Origin: CAZIAK01 sp964537035
Lineage (GTDB): Bacteria > Planctomycetota > B15-G4
Direction of reading: 5' to 3'
Assembly: GCA_964537035.1 (NCBI GenBank)
Contig: CAZIAK010000092.1
Location: 1 to 7,879 of the forward strand
DNA length: 7,879 nucleotides
Position 1 is the first letter of the stretch, and every line of letters starts with the position of its first letter. The position numbers were made by a program, and so were the translations under genes. The notes under the pieces are model-generated. The model did not search any database and was not told where the DNA came from. It worked only from the letters and a program-made list of their open reading frames with translations. This document shows positions 1-5,445 of the stretch, piece by piece.

Positions 1-21
1 GCCCCCTCCACCATGCCCTGC

Positions 22-129
22 GGGTGTTGTTGCACACCATCATCTCTGAGCGAGTTCCGCAGGCTGCTGCGCAAAGCGCAGCAGCCGAGGACTGTCCGAG
101 CCCAGAGATGATGGTGTGCAACAACACCC
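22..129 (+). repeat. Structured palindromic element, copy A (27-bp perfect outer stem with conserved core)
   Basis: Positions 22-48 and 103-129 are perfect reverse complements over 27 nt (left arm begins GGGTGTTGTTG, right arm ends CAACAACACCC). The 54-nt interior is itself structured. Positions 62-72 (GGCTGCTGCGC) pair perfectly with 76-86 around an AAA loop, giving an 11-bp terminal hairpin. Just below it, T56-C57-C58 can pair with G89-G90-A91. Blocks shared with the copy at 5305-5407 are TCTG (45-48), AGCGAGT (49-55), AGGC (61-64), GCCGA (84-88) and CTGTCCGAGC (92-101). The element begins 59 nt past the stop of the minus-strand sulfatase-like gene. There is no T-tract on either side, so it is not a canonical intrinsic terminator. 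The sequence directly shows the pairing and the shared blocks; whether it works as RNA or DNA is unknown. Confidence 0.85.
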
Positions 130-187
130 TCCACCACCCCATGCAAGCAAGAGAGCCCCCCCAAAGCCAAAAGCACCCCGACCACCG

Positions 188-1594
188 TCAGTGCCCATAC
201 CCCAACTGCAACAACGCCTCCCGCCGAGCCTCGCTCAGTGGCTCAACCACCGCGTCGCTCCCACTGAACGGCAACTCATCCCGCCAATCGTCCAGCAGCG
301 CCCTCAACCGCGCCACGTCCCCCGGTCGTTGCTCTGAGATGTCGATCAGCTCGGCCGGATCATTGGCCAGGTCGAAGAGCTGCTCACGCCCGTCCGCGCC
401 GATGATGAGCTTGAGCTGACCTGCCACCACGCCGACCATCTCGCCGTGGGTGTAGCGCTCAGGGTCGTCCTTGCCCCCGCGCTCTCGCAGGTGCTTCTTC
501 GAGTAGTGGGGACGTTCCAGAAAGACCGGGGCGGGACGAAGCCGACCGTCGTGCAAGAGTTCATCCCACAAGGTGGTCGATGACCGTTCGGCGTCCCCGC
601 CCAGGCACAGCTGCAGCAAGACATCGTGGATGTCGCCCAGGGCCATGGGCTCGGCGACCACCTCTCCGGCCAGCTCACCCCCAGGGCTCCAGAGCAGCAG
701 GGGCACGCGCACCAGCTCTTCGAACAGATTGACGCCGTGGCCCCGTTCTTCGTGCTCGAACAGACCCTCGCCATGATCGCCCACCACGAGCACCACGGCG
801 TCGTCGGTCAGGCCTGCAGCATCCAGCCCAGCGAACAGGCGCTCCAGGTGATGGTCGACGTAACGGATCTCGGCGTCATAGGCCCGCCAGTAGAGCGCCA
901 TGAGGTCGCTGTCGAGCGGGCCATCGGCGAGCAGGTCGACGATCGGGTCAACGTCCAGGGAGTGCATGAGTGCGTCCGGCGCTTCGTAGGGCAAGTGCGG
1001 ATCAAAGTAGTGCACCCACAAGAACGGCGGGCGGTCGTCCTCCCGGGCGGTCAGCCAGGTGAGCGCCGCGTCGGTGACGGCCTGGGCGTCCCGCTCGATG
1101 TGCCGGCGGTTGCCGCCGTCAAACTGCGTCTCGTCGAAGGACTCGAAGCCCTGAGCGATACCCGACTCGGCCTGCAAGACCGCCGAAGCCACGAAGCCCG
1201 CGGTGTCATAGCCAGCCGAGCTGAGCTGCTCGGCCAAGGTGCCCAGTGACGGCGCCAGGCTACGGTGGTTGTCGGTCACGCCGTGCCGCCGGGGACCCAG
1301 CCCCGTGAACAGGCTGGCGTGGGACGGCAACGTCTGAGCCATGGGCGCGTAGGCTCGCAGAAAGCGCAGCGCAGACTCGGCCCGGCGATCCAACGCGGGG
1401 GTGGTCTGCACCGGATAGCCGTAGCAAGACAGATGATCGGCCCGGGTGGTGTCCAGGGTGATCACGATCAGCGGCGGGCGCGGCGCGTCGGGCAACGCAC
1501 TCTCAACCCTTGGGCCCGGGGCCTCACCACACCCGGCCAGCTGCAGAACAAGCACCGTGGCCACAACGACCCGGGCAGCTCGGCGCCCGCCCAT
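188..1594 (-). CDS. Sulfatase-like lipoprotein of the alkaline phosphatase superfamily, Thr in place of the formylglycine Cys
   Basis: 468 aa. The N-terminus is a lipoprotein signal: basic MGGRRAAR, a hydrophobic stretch, then lipobox LAGC with Cys22, followed by a Pro-rich spacer. The sulfatase fold follows. The first metal-binding stretch is ITLDTTRADH (about 45-54, Asp48). The active-site loop is TLPSHASLFTG (88-98). FDPH lies at 197-200, GDHGE at 272-276, GHG at 285-287 and the family-typical EELVRVPL just after. It ends with LLQLGYGH, like many sulfatase-like proteins. True sulfatases need C/S-x-P-x-R, in which Cys or Ser becomes formylglycine. Here the motif is T-L-P-S-H, so standard sulfatase maturation is not possible. 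Thr is the nucleophile in related phospho- and phosphonate-transfer enzymes (LtaS, phosphoethanolamine transferases), so phosphoester or phosphotransfer chemistry is a reasonable inference; substrate unknown. The ATG overlaps the upstream gene's stop as TGATG, with GAGG 7 nt before it. Probably a membrane-anchored periplasmic or outer-membrane protein. Confidence 0.9.
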   Translation of the reverse strand: MGGRRAARVVVATVLVLQLAGCGEAPGPRVESALPDAPRPPLIVITLDTTRADHLSCYGYPVQTTPALDRRAESALRFLRAYAPMAQTLPSHASLFTGLGPRRHGVTDNHRSLAPSLGTLAEQLSSAGYDTAGFVASAVLQAESGIAQGFESFDETQFDGGNRRHIERDAQAVTDAALTWLTAREDDRPPFLWVHYFDPHLPYEAPDALMHSLDVDPIVDLLADGPLDSDLMALYWRAYDAEIRYVDHHLERLFAGLDAAGLTDDAVVLVVGDHGEGLFEHEERGHGVNLFEELVRVPLLLWSPGGELAGEVVAEPMALGDIHDVLLQLCLGGDAERSSTTLWDELLHDGRLRPAPVFLERPHYSKKHLRERGGKDDPERYTHGEMVGVVAGQLKLIIGADGREQLFDLANDPAELIDISEQRPGDVARLRALLDDWRDELPFSGSDAVVEPLSEARREALLQLGYGH

Positions 1595-1605
1595 CAGCCA
1601 TCCTC
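1592..1605 (-). promoter_or_regulatory. Ribosome binding site and TGATG stop/start overlap coupling the two sulfatase-like genes
   Basis: On the minus strand GAGG (1605-1602) lies 7 nt before ATG (1594-1592). The TGA stop of the upstream gene (1596-1594) shares its final A with this ATG. The one-base overlap and the Shine-Dalgarno site inside the upstream coding sequence indicate one transcript with translational coupling, and they fix the start of the downstream gene. Confidence 0.8.
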
Positions 1606-3081
1606 GCCCGCGTAGCCCAGCTCGACCAGCTGCTGTCGCACAGACGACGGCAGCAAGGCATCCCCACCCCCTGTGCCTGCCGGTGTGCGCTGCGCCGCAT
1701 CGATCAACGCGTCGTCGAGTTGGCGGCGCAGCTCTGTCCCCCGGGCGTCGCGGTGCACGTTCAGGTTCAGCGCCTCGCTCATGGTCTCGCCCGGGTTGTC
1801 GGCGAGATCGAACAACAGGTTCAGGTGACGGGTGTGATCGACCACCAGCTTGGCATCGCCGTCGACGATCGCGGCCATGTCGAAGGCGTCCATCTTCTCG
1901 TCGATGATCACTGGCCGCCCGGGGAGTTCACCCCGGCCAGCCAAGGGCCCGGCCCAGCTGCGCCCCTCGAAGTCGTCGGGGATGGGCAGGCCCAGAAAGT
2001 CCAACAACGTGGGCCCCACGTCGAGCATGCCCACGGGCTCACTCACCGTCAGCGTTCCTTCGAGCAGCCCACCCGGCGGACGAAAGATCAGCGGCACACG
2101 CACCTGCTCTTCGTACACGTGCTGGCCATGCCCGGGGATGCCGTGCTGCCACAAGCCTTCGCCGTGGTCAGAGGTCACGATCACCCAGGCCCGCTCAAGC
2201 ACGCCGGTGCTCTCGAGCTCGGCGAACAGCTCCGACAGTCGCGCATCGATCCAGGCGATCTCTCCGTCGTAGAGGCCGTGCACCCTGGCCAGCTCGGTGG
2301 CATCGGGCTTGGTGCTGCTGTGCCGGTAGACATCGATGGCTTCACGGCTGCCGTCGAAGGTGCCGGGAAGGTCTGCGGCGAAGTCGAACTCGGGTTGACG
2401 ATGGTAGGGGTCGTGGGGATCGACGAAGTGCAGATAGACGAACCCCGGAGCCCCCTCTCCGTTCAACACGTCGAGCGCCTCGCGCACGGCGGGCAACATC
2501 TGCTCAGCATTGGCGTAGGGCCGCCCGCCCACGTGGGCGTACACATCGAAGCCCTGGCCAAAGCCCAGGTCGGGCACCACGTTGCCGTTGGAGATCACGC
2601 CCTCGGTGGCGTAGCCATTGTCTTGCAGTACCTCGGCCAGGGTGACCAGCTCGTCGACCATCCTCCCGTCCCGATTCACGCAACCGTGACTGGTGGGCAG
2701 GCGCGAGGTGAACAGGGTGGCCACGGATGGCCGGGTCCAGCTGGCGTTGGCGTAGGCCCGCTCGAAGACGATGGACTCTGCTGCCAGGTCATCCAGAAAC
2801 GGCGTGTCCCGCGGCCCCCCGCCCACGCCGGTGTGATCTGCACGCAACGTGTCGATGAGCACCATGAGTACCGGGACCCGCTGGCCAAGCAGCCCGTCGG
2901 GCAGACGCTGGGGCTGGGGCCCACAACCCACGCCGGCCCACAACAGCGCCCAGATCACCAGAGACCTCCTGGCGAAGGCCCACCAACCTCCACGGCGAGT
3001 TGGCGCCCCCCAGACGTGCTCGGTGTGGGGCGCCTCGGGCACAGGCTGGGAGTCCGTGAGGGGAGACTGATCGGCAGGCAT
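1594..3081 (-). CDS. Sulfatase-like exported protein, Thr at the catalytic nucleophile position
   Basis: 495 aa from the ATG at 3081. After a Pro-rich, Arg-containing N-terminus, a hydrophobic segment (about 40-54, LVIWALLWAGVGCG) looks like a signal peptide or anchor; Cys53 could be lipidated but GVGC is a poor lipobox. The catalytic fold starts at LIDTLRADH (about 75-83). The active-site loop is ASWTRPSVATLFTS with Thr116 at the nucleophile site (T-R-P-S-V). HFVDPH lies at about 218-223, SDHGE at 304-308, followed by a GHG and YEEQVRVPLIF. The C-terminus has the family-typical LVELGYAG. As in its downstream partner, the C/S-x-P-x-R formylglycine motif is absent, so sulfatase activity is doubtful and Thr-based phosphohydrolysis or phosphotransfer is the better guess. 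The start is uncertain. The frame is open upstream to an ATG at 3204, but that extension is encoded by an oligo-T tract and has no plausible ribosome site. A GTG at 2958 has a perfect AGGAGGT 5 nt before it. Confidence 0.88.
   Translation of the reverse strand: MPADQSPLTDSQPVPEAPHTEHVWGAPTRRGGWWAFARRSLVIWALLWAGVGCGPQPQRLPDGLLGQRVPVLMVLIDTLRADHTGVGGGPRDTPFLDDLAAESIVFERAYANASWTRPSVATLFTSRLPTSHGCVNRDGRMVDELVTLAEVLQDNGYATEGVISNGNVVPDLGFGQGFDVYAHVGGRPYANAEQMLPAVREALDVLNGEGAPGFVYLHFVDPHDPYHRQPEFDFAADLPGTFDGSREAIDVYRHSSTKPDATELARVHGLYDGEIAWIDARLSELFAELESTGVLERAWVIVTSDHGEGLWQHGIPGHGQHVYEEQVRVPLIFRPPGGLLEGTLTVSEPVGMLDVGPTLLDFLGLPIPDDFEGRSWAGPLAGRGELPGRPVIIDEKMDAFDMAAIVDGDAKLVVDHTRHLNLLFDLADNPGETMSEALNLNVHRDARGTELRRQLDDALIDAAQRTPAGTGGGDALLPSSVRQQLVELGYAGEDG
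2956..2970 (-). promoter_or_regulatory. Perfect Shine-Dalgarno sequence before an in-frame GTG (alternative start)
   Basis: The minus strand reads AGGAGGT (2970-2964), a 5-nt spacer CTCTG, then GTG (2958-2956) in frame with the sulfatase-like gene. Read as codons, the site is Arg-Arg (AGG AGG). The ATG at 3081 has no good ribosome site. Starting at the GTG would give a very short, uncharged N-terminus directly before the hydrophobic segment, which is poor for a signal peptide. Use of this site is therefore possible but not established. Confidence 0.4.
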
Positions 3082-3267
3082 GGTTGAGTGACTTCGGCGC
3101 GGCGCCTGGGCGCTCCGGCGAGCACAGGTGCGAGGCAACGGGGGGAGGAAAAAAAACGGTGTGCTCGGGAGCATCAGGCCCTCGCAACCCGCCGATGATG
3201 ACATACCCCCGCGCCACCGAGCCTACGGACCCTGGCAGCGCCCCGTGGGACCTGCGACGATTCTCCC
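3082..3267. other. Divergent intergenic region with an A-tract and a small inverted repeat
   Basis: This 186-nt gap separates the divergent starts of the sulfatase-like pair (minus) and the nuclease gene (plus), so promoters for both should lie here. An A8 tract (on the plus strand) sits near 3149-3156. It is flanked by an 8-bp inverted repeat, CGAGCACA (3119-3126) and TGTGCTCG (3160-3167), which could be an operator or chance. I see no convincing -35/-10 pair for a housekeeping sigma factor on either strand. Confidence 0.45.
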
Positions 3268-5151
3268 ATGATAGACCCTCAGAAGAACCCTCGCTTCCGG
3301 GCGGCCGCGCCGCTGCTGACCCTGCTCGTGTCTGCTTCCATGGCCTCCGCTACCTGGGCCTGCCAACCCGCCGCAACGGCCACCGCCCAGCCCGCGCCTT
3401 CCGGCGAGACCGCCATTCACGCTGTGCAAGGGCGAGCTCACAGATCACCCTTGGAGGGTCAGGCGGTCACCGTGAGCGGCATCGTCATCGCCCGGGCCGG
3501 CACGTCGTTCTTCCTGCAGAGCGCTCCGGGCAAGGGCGACGATGACCCCGCCACCAGCGAAGGCCTGGAGGTGGTCATGGCGGGAGCGGGCGCCCTCAAC
3601 GTCGGCGACCACGTGCGGGTCAGTGGTCTGGTGAGCGAGGACCGCCCCGGTGGACGGGACTCAAACCTCACCTCGACCCGTCTGATCGCCGAGGGCAGCG
3701 CCACATTGATCGGCACGGGGGCAGCGCTGCCTGCAGCTGTGGTCCTCGGGCGCGGCGGTCGTGCCGTACCCCGCGACGCCATCGACGACGACAGCGACGG
3801 TCACGTAGAGAGCGGCGCAGTGCACTTCGACCCCGCGGCCGACGCCATCGATTTCTTCGAGTCCCTCGAGTCCATGCGCGTCACCGTGCCAGAGCCTCGG
3901 GCTGTGTCGGGCACCTCTGAACACGGCGAGGTGGTGGTCATCGCTGACAACGGGCGCGGCAACCCCTCGCTCAGCGACGCTGGCCTGCTCGTGCTCGGGC
4001 CCGGCGATCCCAATCCTGAACGGCTCGTGGTGGACGACGCTCTACACCACGTCGCCGACGTGACGGCGGGCGCGCTCTTCGAAGGCCCCATGGTTGGCGT
4101 CTTGACCTATGCCTGGGGCACCTACCGGCTGTGGCTGACCGAGCCCTGCCCCGCTGCGAAGGGTGGCCTCGCGCCGGGTCAGGCCAGCCCCCGCGGCGAC
4201 GACGAGCTGTGCATCGTCAGCTACAACGTCGAGAACCTCTCGCCCCGCAGCGAGCCCGAACGGATCGCCGCCCTGGCCACGCAGATCGTCGACGCACTCG
4301 ACGCTCCGGACTTGCTGGCCTTGCAAGAGGTGCAAGACGGCACAGGCCCAGAGAAGGACGATACCGTGTCCGCGGCGGAGACGTTTCGCGTGCTCCAAGA
4401 GGCCATCGATGCTGCTGGGGGACCGACCTATCGGGCTCTGGAGATCCCACCCGTGAACGGCGCCGACGGCGGCCAGCCAGGGGGCAACATCAGGGTGGCC
4501 TATCTGCTCCGCGCCGACAGCGCCTTGCAGCTTGTGTCCCGCCCCGGCGGCACGGCCACGATCAGCACGACAATCACCACCAACCCCGAGGGCGAGCCCC
4601 AGCTCTCGCTCAGTCCCGGGCGCTGGGCGCCAAACGACCCGGCCTGGAACCGCAGCCGAGTCCCCCTGGCCGTCGAGCTGGAGTGGCACGGTCGCCCGCT
4701 CTTCGTGATCAACAATCATTGGGGCAGCAAGGGCGGTGACGACGGCCTGTTCGGCCCGGTCCAGCCACCTGTGCTACACAGCGAGATCCGGCGACTGCCG
4801 CAAGCGGCCCTCGTCCACCGCTTCGCTGGTGAGCTGCTGAGCCACGATCGACAGGCCCTGGTGGTCGCCCTGGGCGACTTCAATGATTTCGGCTTCTCAG
4901 CGCCCCTGCAGCGCGTACAGGAAGACGGTGTGCTCACCGACCTCATGGCACAGCTGCCCCCCCTGCAAAGGTGGAGCTACATCTACCAGGGCAACGCCCA
5001 GGCCCTGGACCACCTGCTCATCAGCCCGGGCTTCTCAGCCACCGGCGCCCAGATCGCCTTCGAGCCCGTGCACATCAACGCAGCCTTCCCCCATCAAGCC
5101 AGCGATCACGACCCCCTCATGCTCACCGTGCACTGGCCCGACGACAACTGA
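3268..5151 (+). CDS. Secreted ExeM-like nuclease / endonuclease-exonuclease-phosphatase family protein
   Basis: 627 aa. The N-terminus (RFR, then a hydrophobic stretch to about residue 31) is a signal peptide. Cys32 follows TWA, a weak lipobox, so ordinary secretion or lipidation are both possible. Residues about 50-140 (IHAVQGRAHRSPLEG, VTVSGIVIA, FFLQ, TSEGLEVV, VGDHVRVSGLV) match the OB-type domain that precedes the catalytic domain in extracellular nucleases such as ExeM. The C-terminal half is an EEP domain with a full catalytic set: SYNVENL (318-324, Asn320), LALQEV with metal-binding Glu354, NNHWGSKGGDD with His484, GDFND with Asp537 and Asn539, ALDHLLIS with Asp581, and SDHDP with Asp613-His614. 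The complete set argues for an active metal-dependent phosphodiesterase, probably a nuclease acting on extracellular or periplasmic DNA/RNA. Substrate choice is inferred from the family. The ATG lacks a strong Shine-Dalgarno site. It is divergent from the sulfatase-like pair and convergent with the DUF748 gene, hence likely its own transcript. Confidence 0.92.
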   Translation: MIDPQKNPRFRAAAPLLTLLVSASMASATWACQPAATATAQPAPSGETAIHAVQGRAHRSPLEGQAVTVSGIVIARAGTSFFLQSAPGKGDDDPATSEGLEVVMAGAGALNVGDHVRVSGLVSEDRPGGRDSNLTSTRLIAEGSATLIGTGAALPAAVVLGRGGRAVPRDAIDDDSDGHVESGAVHFDPAADAIDFFESLESMRVTVPEPRAVSGTSEHGEVVVIADNGRGNPSLSDAGLLVLGPGDPNPERLVVDDALHHVADVTAGALFEGPMVGVLTYAWGTYRLWLTEPCPAAKGGLAPGQASPRGDDELCIVSYNVENLSPRSEPERIAALATQIVDALDAPDLLALQEVQDGTGPEKDDTVSAAETFRVLQEAIDAAGGPTYRALEIPPVNGADGGQPGGNIRVAYLLRADSALQLVSRPGGTATISTTITTNPEGEPQLSLSPGRWAPNDPAWNRSRVPLAVELEWHGRPLFVINNHWGSKGGDDGLFGPVQPPVLHSEIRRLPQAALVHRFAGELLSHDRQALVVALGDFNDFGFSAPLQRVQEDGVLTDLMAQLPPLQRWSYIYQGNAQALDHLLISPGFSATGAQIAFEPVHINAAFPHQASDHDPLMLTVHWPDDN

Positions 5152-5304
5152 GCAGCAAGAGCCCCACCGAGGTCAGCCCCGCCCGCGCTCCGCCAGAGGT
5201 CCGCACCACAGCTCGCCACGGCCATGACCCTGGGCGCGAAGGCGAGGCTCAGCCCCCAAACAACACCCCAAGGAAGGCCACGGTCGCTGCCTCTCCACCG
5301 AGGA

Positions 5305-5407
5305 GGGCTGCCCTGTTTCTCGCCAAGGGGGGTCTGCAGCGAGTGTGGAGGCGAAGCCGACCCTGTCCGAGCGAAACGGCCCCCCTTGGCTAGAAACAGG
5401 GCAGCCC
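5305..5407 (+). repeat. Structured palindromic element, copy B (28-bp outer stem, one mismatch, with conserved core)
   Basis: Positions 5305-5332 and 5380-5407 are reverse complements over 28 nt with one mismatch (C5321 against T5391). The left arm starts GGGCTGCCCTG and ends GGGGGG. The 47-nt interior carries the same blocks as the copy at 22-129: TCTG (5333-5336), AGCGAGT (5338-5344), AGGC (5349-5352), GCCGA (5356-5360) and CTGTCCGAGC (5363-5372). The terminal hairpin is reduced to GGC-GAA-GCC (5350-5358), and an inner helix pairs G5347-G5348 with C5361-C5362. The element lies between convergent genes, 153 nt after the nuclease stop and 38 nt after the DUF748 stop. Neither flank has a T-tract. 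I see no gene or other clear signal in 5152-5304. The pairing and shared blocks are direct observations; the function is unknown. Confidence 0.85.
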
Positions 5408-5445
5408 GGCAGCATCGCAAAGACAGCGACCTGTAGCGCAGACGC

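Noticed and set aside
1..14. Minus-strand ATG at 14-12 as the start of another gene
   Set aside because: Only four full codons are visible and no convincing ribosome site precedes it.
22..129. Intrinsic transcription terminator
   Set aside because: The stem is far longer than usual, it encloses a structured 54-nt interior, and neither side has a T-run. A looser 3'-end role is not excluded.
22..129. CRISPR array, tRNA or retron msr/msd
   Set aside because: There are only two distant copies with no repeat-spacer array, no tRNA fold or CCA end, and no reverse transcriptase gene in the window.
1510..3087. Long plus-strand open frame (525 codons) opposite the first sulfatase-like gene
   Set aside because: It is antisense to a gene with clear sulfatase-family motifs and its product shows no recognisable motif. 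Long antisense frames are expected at this GC content.
3082..3204. N-terminal extension of the first sulfatase-like protein to the ATG at 3204
   Set aside because: The extension would encode an oligo-T-derived FFFL stretch in likely untranslated leader DNA, has no usable ribosome site, and adds nothing resembling a signal sequence.
4042..4719. Minus-strand open frame of 225 codons inside the nuclease gene
   Set aside because: It overlaps the catalytic EEP domain on the opposite strand and has no family signal of its own.
5246..5254. Possible third degenerate copy of the element (GGC-TCA-GCC hairpin)
   Set aside because: The AGCGAGT and CTGTCCGAGC blocks and the outer stem are absent, so the short hairpin is likely chance.
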